Shown here in pieces: positions 51,733 through 60,997 of a stretch of DNA of 64,000 nucleotides. Position 1 is the stretch's first letter. The number at the start of each line of letters is the position of its first letter. Both the position numbers and the translations under genes were made by a program. Source of the stretch: Neolewinella litorea (GTDB taxonomy: Bacteria; Bacteroidota; Bacteroidia; Chitinophagales; Saprospiraceae); the NCBI RefSeq assembly GCF_004803465.1, contig NZ_SRSF01000003.1:1-64000 (forward strand), in the 5' to 3' direction. Below the pieces are notes generated by a model that did not search any database, was not told the DNA's origin, and saw nothing but the letters and a program-made list of their open reading frames with translations.

Positions 51733-54700
51733 ATGTTTGATGCTATTATCGCCTATTCCGTACGGAATAAGCTGTTGGTCGGACTCTTCGTCTTGGCCCT
51801 GATCGGCTGGGGTATTTTCTCCCTGCGCCAGATCCCCATCGATGCCGTCCCGGACATCACCAACAACCAGGTGCAGGTCATTACCACTTCGCCGACGCTG
51901 GCCACCCAGGAGGTGGAGCAATTTATCACCACCCCCGTCGAACTGGCCCTGCAGAACCTCCAGGACCTGGTGGAGATCCGCTCGATCTCGCGCTTCGGAC
52001 TCTCGGTGGTCACCGTGGTCTTCGAGGAGGATACCGACATCTACCTCGCCCGGCAACTCGTGGGCGAGCACCTGCGCGAGGCGACGGAGGACATTCCCCC
52101 CGGCCTGGGGCAGCCTACGCTGGCACCCATCTCCACCGGACTGGGGGAGATTTACCAGTACGTGCTGCGGCCCGGGGCGGGGTATGAGGACAGGTACTCA
52201 CCTACCGAATTGCGCAGCATGCAGGACTGGATCGTGAGCCGCCAACTCTCGGGGATCGAGGGCGTGGTCGAAGTTAACAGCATGGGCGGTCACCTCAAAC
52301 AGTACGAGGTAGCCGTGGATCCCGACCAGCTGAAGGCCATGTCCGTGACCATCGGCGACATCCTCACCGCCCTCGAGAACAGCAACGAAAACACGGGCGG
52401 GGCCTACATCGAGAAGAGCCCCCGCACCTACTACATCCGCACCAACGGCATCGCCCGCACCCTGGACGACATCCGCCAGATCGTGGTGGCCGTGCGCGGC
52501 GGGCGGCCGATCCTGGTTCGCGACGTCGGCACGGTTGGCTTCGGTGCCGCCCCCCGTTACGGAGCCCTGGTACGCAACGGAGAGGAAGTCGTCGGCGGCC
52601 GCGTCATGATGCTCCGGGGCGCCAATTCCGCGGCCGTCACGCAGCGGGTCCGCGAGCGGGTAGAGCAGGTCAACCGGTCGCTGCCCGAAGGCGTCACCGT
52701 CGAGCCTTATTTGGTCCGCGACAAGCTCGTCTCCACCGCCGTGCGCACCGTAGCCACTAACCTGATCGAGGGGGGACTCATCGTAGTATTCATCCTGGTG
52801 CTGCTGCTGGGCAACTGGCGCGCCGGCCTGGTGGTGGCCTCCGTCATTCCCCTGGCGATGCTGTTCGCCATTTCAATGATGAACCTGCTGGGCATCTCCG
52901 CCAACCTGATGAGCCTGGGGGCCATCGATTTCGGGCTGATCGTCGACGGGGCGGTCATTATCGTGGAAGCCATCGTGCACCGGCTGGGCACCCGCTTCGC
53001 CGGTCAGCGCCTCACGCCCGTTCAAATGGACGAGGAGGTCACCACCGCCGCCGTGCGCATCCGGAGTTCGGCCGCCTTCGGGGAGATCATCATCCTGCTG
53101 GTCTACCTGCCCATCCTCGCCCTGGTGGGGATCGAGGGCAAGATGTTCCGTCCGATGGCCCAGACCGTCATGCTGGCCATCGCCGGCGCCCTGATCCTCT
53201 CCCTCACCTACGTTCCGGCGGTTTCGGCCCTGGTGCTGAGCAAGCACATCAACCCCCGGCGCACCGTTGCCGACCGGATCATCGCGTTCTGTCAGCGCCT
53301 CTACGCTCCTGTGCTGCGCGCCGCCCTGCGCTGGCAAGGGCTTATGGTAGCAACCGCTACCGTGCTATTCCTGCTTAGCCTCTGGCAGTTCACCCGCCTC
53401 GGGGGAGAGTTCATTCCCACCCTGGAGGAGGGCGACCTGGCCATGCAGCAGATCCTGCCGCCGGGCACCTCCCTTTCGGAAAGCGTGGAGATTACCCGCA
53501 AGGTCCAGCGCCGCATCCTGGAGAAGATCCCGGAAGTGACCGACGTGGTCACCGCCATCGGTTCGGCCGAGATCCCCACCGACCCGATGCCGGTCGAAAT
53601 TGGCGACTACACGCTGGTGATGGAGGACCGCGACGACTGGGAAACGGCCGACGACCGGCAGGGGATGTTCGAGGCCATCGAGGAGGCGCTGGAGGTATTT
53701 CCCGGAGTCGGACTGGAATTTTCCCAGCCCATCCAGCTGCGCTTCAACGAACTCATGACCGGCACCAAGGCCGACATCGCCATCAAACTGTACGGGCCCG
53801 ACCTCGACCTGGCCTACCGCAAGGCGCGGGAAGCCGAGGGGATCATCGCCGGCCTGTCAGGCGCGGCCAGCGTGACCGTGGAGCAGACCACCGGCATGCC
53901 CCAGATCGTCGTCGACTTCGACTACGGTAAACTGGCCCAGTACGGCCTGCGCGTCCGCGACGTAAACCGCGTCATCGAAGCCGCCTTCGCCGGCACCTCC
54001 GCCGGCACCGTGTACGAGAATGAGCGGCGGTTCGACCTGACGGTTCGCCTGCAGGAAGCCAACCGCACCGGCCTGCAGGACGTAGCCAACCTCTACATTC
54101 CGGTGCCGAGCGGCGGGCAGGTGCCCCTGCGCGAGGTGGCGATGGTAAGGCTCATCGACGCCCCCATGCAAATCAGTCGCGAAAACACCAACCGCCGTAC
54201 TGTGATCGGGGTCAACGTAGGGGATACCGACGTGGAAAACCTGGTCAAGGATATTCGCCAGGCCCTCGACGAACAGCTGCAGTTGCCGGCGGGCTACTAC
54301 CTCACCTACGGCGGACAATTCGAGAACCTGCAGGCGGCGAGCGCCCGACTGGCCGTAGCGGTACCCGTGGCGCTGGCGCTGATCTTCGTCTTGCTGTACT
54401 TCACCTTCGGTAGCCTGTCGCAGGCCCTGCTCATATTCGTGGCCATTCCCCTTTCGGCCATCGGCGGCGTGTGGGCCCTGGAAGTGCGCGGCATGCCCTT
54501 CAGCATCTCGGCGGGGATCGGATTCATCGCCCTCTTCGGCGTGGCGGTACTGAACGGGATTGTGCTGGTGGGCTACTTCAACCAATTGAAGGAGGAGGGT
54601 TGGACCGACGTGCGCGACCGCATTGTGGAGGGTACGCGCGTTCGTCTGCGACCGGTCATCATGACGGCCGCGGTGGCCTCGCTCGGATTTCTGCCGATGG

Positions 54701-56031
54701 CCCTGTCCAATTCGGGCGGCGCGGAGGTCCAGCGTCCACTGGCTACGGTCGTCATCGGGGGGCTCATTACCGCCACTTTCCTCACGCTGGTGATCCTGCC
54801 GATCGGCTATTCCTGGCTGGAGCGGTGGCAGACGCGGCGCTCCGACCGCAAGCGGGCGTTGCTGGTGCTGCTCCCCCTGTTTCTCCTTCCCCTGGGCGGC
54901 AGCGCGCAGGTGCAAAGGGTTTCCGTGGAGAAGGCCGTATCGGTGGTACTGGGCACGCATCCAGAGTTGCGGGCCGCCGATCAACGCCTGGACCGCAACC
55001 GGAGTCTGCTCGACCTGCCCTACGCGCCGGGCACGACCGACCTGAGCTACAACGGCGATGGCTTGTTCCGTGAAAACAACCAGCGCGTCAGTCAGCTCTC
55101 ACTCATCCAACGCTTCGATCACCCCGGGGCGGTACGGGCCGCCAACGCCGTGCAGGAAGCCGTCGTAGCGGGTGACCTGGCCGCGCGCGATCTGACCGCG
55201 GCGGAACTCCGACTTTCGGTCCGTACCCTCTACGGCCGGCTGCAGTACCACGAGTCATTGGAGCGCCACTTCGGGCGGTTGCTGGATACGTACGACGAGT
55301 TCTACCGTATCGCGCAGTCGCGCGCATCCGCCGGCGCGGCCGGGCGATTGGAGGATCTGCGAATCGAGGCCGAACGGGAAGTTATCCGCCAGCGGGAAGC
55401 GGCAAACGCGGTGGCCATGGAGGGCCTCAAGCGACAGCTCAGTCTGCTGGCCGGGGGTGCGACCCTCTTGCCCGCGGATACCCTGCGTTTGGTGGAGCCA
55501 CCCGGCAACGAGCCGCCGGAAAATCCCGCCGTGGCCCTGGCCCGGCAACGGGTCGTCCAGCGCCAGGCCGAAGTGGGCGTAGTGGCCGCAGAAACCCTGC
55601 CTACTTTCCGCCTCGGGTACTCCGGGCAGCAGTTTACCCAGGGGGGCTATCTGAGCGGGCTGGAAGCGGGCATTACCCTGCAATTGTTCACCGCCCCCAC
55701 CCAGCGCCGCGTCCAGGCCCGGCAAATCGACGTCGAGCAGGCCGAAAGCGATTTGGCGTCCACCCGTCTGGCCTACGCCCGGGAGCTGGCCCGCCTGCAG
55801 ACGGACATCCGGCAATCGGCCACCAACGTGAACCGCTTCCGCGAACGGGCCGAAGGGGTGATCGCCGAACTCATCCGCGTTACCCGGTTGAGCTACCGCG
55901 CCGGCGAGCTCGGCTATCTGGAGGTGCTCGACGCCCTCGAAACCCTGGCCGAAACCCGCCAAAACATCCTTGAAGAAACCCTGAACCACAACCTCGCCCT
56001 CTACCGCCTTCAATACCTACGCAATGAATAA
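51733..56031 (+). CDS. cusA: CusA/CzcA-type heavy-metal RND pump fused to a TolC-like outer-membrane factor
   Basis: 1432 residues. Residues 1-1035 are a full RND transporter with 12 helices and two periplasmic loops: DIYLARQLVGEHLREA, the helix-4 signature GAIDFGLIVDGAVIIVEAIVHR, and FIPTLEEGDLAMQQILPPGTSL. A further hydrophobic segment (~1041-1057, LLVLLPLFLLPLGGSAQ) leads into a TolC-like domain (~1058-1432; VSVEKAVSVVLGTHPELRAADQRL, NEPPENPAVALARQRV, RQIDVEQAESDLASTRLAYARELARLQ). The pump expels monovalent or divalent metals with the adaptor encoded next. Start and stop are clear; the stop overlaps the adaptor start by 8 bases. Confidence 0.93.
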   Translation: MFDAIIAYSVRNKLLVGLFVLALIGWGIFSLRQIPIDAVPDITNNQVQVITTSPTLATQEVEQFITTPVELALQNLQDLVEIRSISRFGLSVVTVVFEEDTDIYLARQLVGEHLREATEDIPPGLGQPTLAPISTGLGEIYQYVLRPGAGYEDRYSPTELRSMQDWIVSRQLSGIEGVVEVNSMGGHLKQYEVAVDPDQLKAMSVTIGDILTALENSNENTGGAYIEKSPRTYYIRTNGIARTLDDIRQIVVAVRGGRPILVRDVGTVGFGAAPRYGALVRNGEEVVGGRVMMLRGANSAAVTQRVRERVEQVNRSLPEGVTVEPYLVRDKLVSTAVRTVATNLIEGGLIVVFILVLLLGNWRAGLVVASVIPLAMLFAISMMNLLGISANLMSLGAIDFGLIVDGAVIIVEAIVHRLGTRFAGQRLTPVQMDEEVTTAAVRIRSSAAFGEIIILLVYLPILALVGIEGKMFRPMAQTVMLAIAGALILSLTYVPAVSALVLSKHINPRRTVADRIIAFCQRLYAPVLRAALRWQGLMVATATVLFLLSLWQFTRLGGEFIPTLEEGDLAMQQILPPGTSLSESVEITRKVQRRILEKIPEVTDVVTAIGSAEIPTDPMPVEIGDYTLVMEDRDDWETADDRQGMFEAIEEALEVFPGVGLEFSQPIQLRFNELMTGTKADIAIKLYGPDLDLAYRKAREAEGIIAGLSGAASVTVEQTTGMPQIVVDFDYGKLAQYGLRVRDVNRVIEAAFAGTSAGTVYENERRFDLTVRLQEANRTGLQDVANLYIPVPSGGQVPLREVAMVRLIDAPMQISRENTNRRTVIGVNVGDTDVENLVKDIRQALDEQLQLPAGYYLTYGGQFENLQAASARLAVAVPVALALIFVLLYFTFGSLSQALLIFVAIPLSAIGGVWALEVRGMPFSISAGIGFIALFGVAVLNGIVLVGYFNQLKEEGWTDVRDRIVEGTRVRLRPVIMTAAVASLGFLPMALSNSGGAEVQRPLATVVIGGLITATFLTLVILPIGYSWLERWQTRRSDRKRALLVLLPLFLLPLGGSAQVQRVSVEKAVSVVLGTHPELRAADQRLDRNRSLLDLPYAPGTTDLSYNGDGLFRENNQRVSQLSLIQRFDHPGAVRAANAVQEAVVAGDLAARDLTAAELRLSVRTLYGRLQYHESLERHFGRLLDTYDEFYRIAQSRASAGAAGRLEDLRIEAEREVIRQREAANAVAMEGLKRQLSLLAGGATLLPADTLRLVEPPGNEPPENPAVALARQRVVQRQAEVGVVAAETLPTFRLGYSGQQFTQGGYLSGLEAGITLQLFTAPTQRRVQARQIDVEQAESDLASTRLAYARELARLQTDIRQSATNVNRFRERAEGVIAELIRVTRLSYRAGELGYLEVLDALETLAETRQNILEETLNHNLALYRLQYLRNE

Positions 56032-57265
56032 TCCCGGCCATCCCCATCCCCTTACGGCGGGAACTCCGTACCGGTCCCTGCTGGCCCTGCTTTTAGCACT
56101 TTCGCTCGGCACCTGCGCGCCGGCGCCCGAGCCCCCTGCGGAAAACGAGGTGGAACACCACGACGACGGGCACCGCGATGAAGAGGAGCACGCCGAGGGC
56201 ATCCACCTGACGGCCGAGCAGCTTGACGCCATGGACATCCGCTTCGGGGAGCCGCGCCAACTGAAACTCAACGACTACCTCACTGCCACCGGCACCCTGG
56301 GCCTGCCGCCGAACGGTTACGCCGCGGTGAGCGCCCGCGCCTCGGGTTTCGTGCGCGACGTGGCGAACTACGTGGAAGGCGACTACGTCAAACGCGGGGC
56401 GCTCCTGGGCTACCTGGAAAATCCCGACTTCATCGACTTGCAACAGCGCTACCTAGAAGTGCAGGCCGAACTGGCCTTTGCCGAACTGGAACTGGCGCGG
56501 CAGGAGCAACTCTTCGCCGACTCGGCGGGCGTGCTGAGGAACGTGCAGCGATTGCAATCGGAAGTGGACGTCCGCCGGGCCACCCTCTCCGGGCTGGCGC
56601 AGCGGCTGGCATACCTGGGAATCCGGGCCGGTGACCTCAATCCGGAAACGATCACGCAGCGCATCTCGCTGGTCGCGCCCCGCGCGGGCTACATTACCTC
56701 TATCGTGCTGCACGACGGGCTCTTCGTGGAGCCGCGCACCGAACTGATGGAACTGATCGATGAGGATCACCTGCACCTGGAACTGGACGTTTTCGAACGT
56801 GACATCAGCCGGGTGGAGGTAGGGCAGCGGGTCACCTACCGCATCCCCTCCGTGAGCGGGGAAGTCTACGAAGCGGAGGTACACGTGGTTGGTAAGGACT
56901 TCAACGACGAGAACAAGACAGTGCGGGTGCACGCCCACTTGCGGGGGCAGCAGCCGCCCTTCATCCGCGACCGCTTTGCCGAGGCCCGTATCTGGCTGGA
57001 GGACGGTACGGTGAGTGCCCTGCCGGAATCGGCGATCGTGCGGGAAGGGGAACTGCACTATGTATATGCCGCGCCGCCCGGGGCGGGGGAGGAGGAGGGC
57101 GAGATTGCCTTCACCCCGTTGCGGGTGAACCCCGGCGTGAGCGAGGATGGCTTCACGGCGGTGCGCTTTATTGATTCCTTGCCGCGGGGCTTCCGGCTCG
57201 TCACCGAGAACGCCTACTTCGTCCAGGCGCAGGGCATGGCCGAGGAGCTGGGGCACGAGCACTGA
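56024..57265 (+). CDS. cusB: CusB/CzcB-type periplasmic adaptor of the metal efflux pump
   Basis: 413 residues. Lipoprotein-like signal (SLLALLLALSLGTC). A His/Glu-rich segment (EVEHHDDGHRDEEEHAEGIH, 36-62 region) probably binds metal. The barrel-sandwich hybrid (PPNGYAAVSARASGFVRDVANYVEGDYVKRG), alpha-hairpin (QQRYLEVQAELAFAELELARQEQLF) and beta-barrel (LDVFERDISRVEVGQRVTYR) follow in the usual order. It links the RND pump to the outer-membrane factor. ATG overlaps the pump gene by 8 bases. Confidence 0.92.
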   Translation: MNNPGHPHPLTAGTPYRSLLALLLALSLGTCAPAPEPPAENEVEHHDDGHRDEEEHAEGIHLTAEQLDAMDIRFGEPRQLKLNDYLTATGTLGLPPNGYAAVSARASGFVRDVANYVEGDYVKRGALLGYLENPDFIDLQQRYLEVQAELAFAELELARQEQLFADSAGVLRNVQRLQSEVDVRRATLSGLAQRLAYLGIRAGDLNPETITQRISLVAPRAGYITSIVLHDGLFVEPRTELMELIDEDHLHLELDVFERDISRVEVGQRVTYRIPSVSGEVYEAEVHVVGKDFNDENKTVRVHAHLRGQQPPFIRDRFAEARIWLEDGTVSALPESAIVREGELHYVYAAPPGAGEEEGEIAFTPLRVNPGVSEDGFTAVRFIDSLPRGFRLVTENAYFVQAQGMAEELGHEH

Positions 57266-57272
57266 TTTTTTG

Positions 57273-57317
57273 GCAGACGTCGGACGTCTGCAATTTTGAC
57301 AGACGTCCGACGTCTGC
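57273..57317. repeat. Nested palindrome element, copy 2
   Basis: GCAGACGTCGGACGTCTGC (itself a palindrome with a single central base), AATTTT, then GACAGACGTCCGACGTCTGC. Just downstream of the efflux operon. Confidence 0.92.
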
Positions 57318-57341
57318 TAAATTGGCAGAAAAGCCGATACC

Positions 57342-57542
57342 ATGCCCGATACGCCACACACCCGTCCCATTACCGAAGATGATTTCGGGCCCTCCTTTTA
57401 CGACTATGAGTCCGAATTGCGGGAAATGGCCGTGGAAATAGGTAACGAGCTCCAGCGCAACGAGCCGGAGAAGCCGCGATCGGAAATCGTACGAACTGCC
57501 TTACAACGGGCCCGCCGGTGGTGGCTCGACCGCGCAGGATGA
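57342..57542 (+). CDS. Small hypothetical protein
   Basis: 66 residues, acidic N-terminus (TEDDFGPSFYDYESELREMAVEIGNELQ) and basic helical C-terminus (SEIVRTALQRARRWWLDRAG). No signal peptide or known motif. It lies between two palindrome elements. Composition is protein-like and the ATG is clear, but I do not recognise it. Confidence 0.5.
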   Translation: MPDTPHTRPITEDDFGPSFYDYESELREMAVEIGNELQRNEPEKPRSEIVRTALQRARRWWLDRAG

Positions 57543-57708
57543 AGGTGAAGAACCGTCGGTGCTTCTGACTATCAATTCTATTTGGTAGCGAATAATTACA
57601 TATCTGTTAACGGCGTAGGCCACGGTAATGGGATGCGTCACTTTGCCATCACCTGAGGTTGAAGGGGCAGTATCAACTGGCTTCGGTGGGCCTCGTCGTG
57701 ACTTCGAA

Positions 57709-57759
57709 GCCTGCCACGTCGGACGTCTGACAGCATGTCAGACGTCCGACGTGGCAGGC
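57709..57759. repeat. Nested palindrome element, copy 3 (perfect 24-bp arms)
   Basis: Arms at 57709-57732 and 57736-57759 are exact reverse complements over 24 bases, with a GCA loop. The inner part holds CGGACGTCTGACA and the outer part GCCTGCCACGT, which differs from the other copies. It sits just upstream of the GNAT gene start. Confidence 0.95.
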
Positions 57760-57776
57760 CAAACTACCTTCGCAAC

Positions 57777-58313
57777 ATGCAAGCACCCGCAGCAGACATC
57801 AGCTACCAAGCCCTGCAGGAATCCGATCAGCCTCGGCTGGAGCAGCTCATGCAGCGTATCTACCCACCGGTCTACGCCCACTTCTGGCCCGACGGCGGCC
57901 AGTGGTATCTCAACAGTCAGTACGGATGGGAGAATTTTGCGCGGGAGTTGGCCCAGTTGGAGGCCATTTACCGGTTTGTGCTGAACGACGGCCACGTTGT
58001 AGGCATAGTTCGAACGCTGCCGGGCCTCGCCCCGCCCGGCGACAAAGAAATCAGGGCCACCAAGCTGCACCGCTTGTACCTCGACCCTGTGGTGCACGGC
58101 TGCGGCATTGGCCAGCAGGTGATCGAGGACGTAAGCAAGGCGAGCCGCGAGCGCGGCGACGAACTGCTTTGGCTCGAAGCTATGGACTCCTCAACCGCCG
58201 CCCTCGCTTTCTATGAGCGAGTGGGATTCGAACGCATGGTGCATTTTACCCTCGACATGCCGCGCATGTACCCGGCCCGCCGTGGAATGTGGCGGCTCGG
58301 AAAGCGTTGGTAG
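57777..58313 (+). CDS. GNAT-family N-acetyltransferase
   Basis: 178 residues from the ATG at 57777, preferred over an upstream ATG lying inside the palindrome because TACCTTCG (near -7 box) ends 4 bases before it. Acetyl-CoA binding region LHRLYLDPVVHGCGIGQQVIEDV matches the V-x-P-x-x-(Q/R)-x-x-G-x-G/A loop with small changes. FYERVGFERM is the usual C-terminal motif. Substrate unknown. Confidence 0.87.
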   Translation: MQAPAADISYQALQESDQPRLEQLMQRIYPPVYAHFWPDGGQWYLNSQYGWENFARELAQLEAIYRFVLNDGHVVGIVRTLPGLAPPGDKEIRATKLHRLYLDPVVHGCGIGQQVIEDVSKASRERGDELLWLEAMDSSTAALAFYERVGFERMVHFTLDMPRMYPARRGMWRLGKRW

Positions 58314-58502
58314 CCTGGACAAGTGTCACCTCTCTGGCACAGCCGGTACAATAAACAAACCGGAGATAGCGACTATATTATAGGGTGACTCAGGTGACTT
58401 ATTCAACCTGCACCATCCCATATCCTAATGTCCCTGTGTTCCCGTCGGTCCATGGCCCAGCGGCGAGTACGATATTGTTGAAGCTTCCGTATAACCGGCA
58501 AC

Positions 58503-59306
58503 ATGCGTTTAATCGTAATAATTTTCGTTTTTCTGTCCCTCCTGTTGGCGAGTCCACATTCCCTTTGCGGACAAACGAGAGCGGGGGAGAAGCCCTACTA
58601 CCTGGGCCTCAAGCGCGATCTGCTCTACGGTACCGGAGCTGCGGGATCGGTTGTACTCGGAAAGGTTCTGCGCGAACGCACCCCGGACATTGTACTGGCT
58701 GACCTGCGCCTAGCCAGCGTCCCTGAATTTGATCAGGTTGCGACGGAGTTCAGTTCTGATACGGCCCGGAAATGGTCGGACCACTCCCTCTATGCCTCCT
58801 CCGCGCTTCCGGCCTTGCTTCTGCTTTCCCCGGCCGGTCGTCAGTACGCTGGAACGATCGGGTTACTGTTCGCGGAAACCATGCTGCTGAATCAGGGGCT
58901 GACCGACATCATCAAATCATCGGCGAAACGGCCGCGGCCCTACGTATTCGACGAAAACCTCCCGCCGGAAACCGTGATCAAGGGGAACGATCGAGCAGCT
59001 TTTCTGTCGGGTCACACCAGCACTTCCGCGGCGGCCGGTTTTTTCTTCGCCAGGGTGTTTGCCGATACTCACCCCGAATCCAAATTACGGCCCTACGCTT
59101 GGGTGCTCGGTGCGGGACTGCCGGCCCTCACGGGTTACCTGCGCATACGTGCGGGTCAGCATTATCCGTCCGACGTACTGGCCGGCTATGCGCTTGGCGG
59201 ACTGATCGGCTACCTGGTGCCAGCCCTTCACCGGCGGCCCACGCGAAAGCGGCGGGTATCCCTGGCCCTGGATGGCGCGGGCGGTCGTCTGGTATATAGA
59301 TGGTAG
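58503..59306 (+). CDS. PAP2-family phosphatase, exported
   Basis: 267 residues with a signal peptide ending at LCGQ. The three phosphatase motifs are K138-x6-RP (KSSAKRPRP), SGH (169-171, FLSGHTSTS) and RIRAGQHYPSDV with H220. Further hydrophobic segments suggest membrane association. Could dephosphorylate undecaprenyl pyrophosphate or other lipid phosphates; not decidable here. Confidence 0.88.
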   Translation: MRLIVIIFVFLSLLLASPHSLCGQTRAGEKPYYLGLKRDLLYGTGAAGSVVLGKVLRERTPDIVLADLRLASVPEFDQVATEFSSDTARKWSDHSLYASSALPALLLLSPAGRQYAGTIGLLFAETMLLNQGLTDIIKSSAKRPRPYVFDENLPPETVIKGNDRAAFLSGHTSTSAAAGFFFARVFADTHPESKLRPYAWVLGAGLPALTGYLRIRAGQHYPSDVLAGYALGGLIGYLVPALHRRPTRKRRVSLALDGAGGRLVYRW

Positions 59307-59478
59307 TGCACCATCTGGCGGTGACGCCCGTAAGATACGCCCCCCGGGTGCCTGCCCACTTTTCAGGAAAATTTTGGGGTGCCCACCGCCACTCCATCCG
59401 GATTCCGGGTTACAACCGTAACAGGGGAGTGACCGCTGTTCTTACCCTGGGACACTTCAGACGGTAGCCCGATTATAT

Positions 59479-60642
59479 ATGCTCCCCCAGATCATCACCC
59501 GTACGGTATTTCTGCTTGGATTGGTGAGTTTGCTCACTGACGTGGCCAGTGAAATGCTTTATCCGGTTATGCCGCTTTACCTCGAAAGCATCGGCTTCTC
59601 GGTCGCGGGTATAGGACTGTTGGAGGGTGCTGCTTCGGCTACGGCGGGACTCAGCAAGGGATATTTCGGACAGTGGTCCGATCGACTCGGGCGGCGGCTG
59701 CCGTTCGTGCAAATCGGCTATGGCATCAGTGCGCTGGCCAAGCCGCTGATGGCTGTGTTCACCGCCCCGTGGTGGGTTTTCGTGGCCCGCACCGCCGAGC
59801 GGCTGGGCAAAGGCGTGCGCACCGGTGGCCGCGACGCCATGCTGGCAGGTGCGGCCACCGCCGAGACCAAGGCGCGTGTGTTCGGCTTTCACCGGGCCAT
59901 GGACACCACGGGTGCCGCATTGGGGCCCCTGCTGGCCCTGGCCTTTCTTTGGGCGTACCCGGGGCAGTACCGTTGGTTGTTCATCGCTTCGGCAGTGCCA
60001 GGATTACTTGCGGTGGCGGCTACCTTACTGCTCAGTGAACAGCGGGTTGCGCCGCAGGAAGGGGGGCGGCCCGGCATTCTGGAGTTCGCGCGCTACATCC
60101 GGGCGGCCGATCCGGCATACCGACGCTTGTTCTGGGGTCTGATCGCGTTTGCCTTGATCAACAGTTCCGACCTCTTCCTACTGCTGATGCTTAAGCAGGC
60201 CGGGCTGTCCGACACGGCCCTTATCGGCTGGTACGTATTCTATAATCTGGTGTACGCGGTGCTGGCTTACCCGTTCGGTGGACTGGCCGATCGCTTCGGC
60301 CCAAAGCCCGTGTACATCGGTGGGCTACTTGTATTTGCCGGGGTGTACCTGAGCCTGTCGCAGGCCGCGGAGTGGTGGCATTTCGGCGTCTTGTTCGCCG
60401 CCTACGGACTATACGCCGCTGCAACGGAAGGGGTGGCCAAGGCCTGGATCAGCAAGCTGGTCCCACAAAGGGATCTGGGTACCGCGATAGGTACCGTAAG
60501 TGCGGGCGAAAGTCTGGCTACTCTGGTAGCTAGCACGGCAGCGGGGATCGTCTGGGTTGCGTTTGGGGCCGAGGTGCTCTTGATCGGTACGGCGGTCCTT
60601 TCGGTCGGGGTGGCCGCTTACGTGAGCCGGTTGCAAGCTTAA
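59479..60642 (+). CDS. MFS transporter
   Basis: 387 residues with 11-12 hydrophobic helices. The motif-A region GYFGQWSDRLGRRLPFVQIG after helix 2 and a second copy LAYPFGGLADRFGPKPVYIG in the other half are diagnostic. An Arg/Gly-rich loop (RTAERLGKGVRTGGRDAM) is typical of a group often near metal genes. The substrate is unknown. Convergent with the copper chaperone gene, with a palindrome element between. Confidence 0.88.
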   Translation: MLPQIITRTVFLLGLVSLLTDVASEMLYPVMPLYLESIGFSVAGIGLLEGAASATAGLSKGYFGQWSDRLGRRLPFVQIGYGISALAKPLMAVFTAPWWVFVARTAERLGKGVRTGGRDAMLAGAATAETKARVFGFHRAMDTTGAALGPLLALAFLWAYPGQYRWLFIASAVPGLLAVAATLLLSEQRVAPQEGGRPGILEFARYIRAADPAYRRLFWGLIAFALINSSDLFLLLMLKQAGLSDTALIGWYVFYNLVYAVLAYPFGGLADRFGPKPVYIGGLLVFAGVYLSLSQAAEWWHFGVLFAAYGLYAAATEGVAKAWISKLVPQRDLGTAIGTVSAGESLATLVASTAAGIVWVAFGAEVLLIGTAVLSVGVAAYVSRLQA

Positions 60643-60685
60643 AGACCGCTGAGTGGGACCGTGATGGGGCGACCTTGTGCCATAT

Positions 60686-60734
60686 TGGCAGACGTCGGAC
60701 GTCTGTCACATTGTCACACGTCCGACGTCTGCCA
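60686..60734. repeat. Nested palindrome element, copy 4
   Basis: TGGCAGACGTCGGACGTCTG ... CACGTCCGACGTCTGCCA with TCACATTGTCA in the centre; arms match except for two bases. Lies between two convergent genes, 5 bases from the chaperone stop. Confidence 0.92.
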
Positions 60735-60738
60735 GTCA

Positions 60739-60954
60739 CTAGTTGATCGGTTGGGCGTTGAAGCCAGCGTCGGCCACCACCGCACTCACCTCTTGGGCCG
60801 TAATCTTGTCGTCGGCCTCGACGGTGAGGATACGGTCGTCGCTATCCAAATCTACCTGCCAATGATGGATGTGCGCATTTTCGTTCAGGGAGGGAGTGAC
60901 GCCGCGGACGCAGCCGCCGCAGTTGATGTTGGTCTTGAATTTCAGGGTCTGCAT
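60739..60954 (-). CDS. Heavy-metal-associated (HMA) copper chaperone
   Basis: 71 residues of the ferredoxin-like HMA fold. The metal site is C12 and C15 in TNINCGGCV, with Ile replacing the usual Met before the first Cys. It would deliver Cu(I) to the CopA pump encoded 43 bases upstream on the same strand. Confidence 0.88.
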   Translation of the reverse strand: MQTLKFKTNINCGGCVRGVTPSLNENAHIHHWQVDLDSDDRILTVEADDKITAQEVSAVVADAGFNAQPIN

Positions 60955-60997
60955 TTAAGAGTTGTTTTGGATTAGGAATAGATGTCGCGGCGCATCC

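Noticed and set aside
51268-60734. Palindromes as ordinary transcription terminators
   Set aside because: Copy 1 lies between divergent genes and none has a proper T-run; only copy 4 sits between convergent genes.
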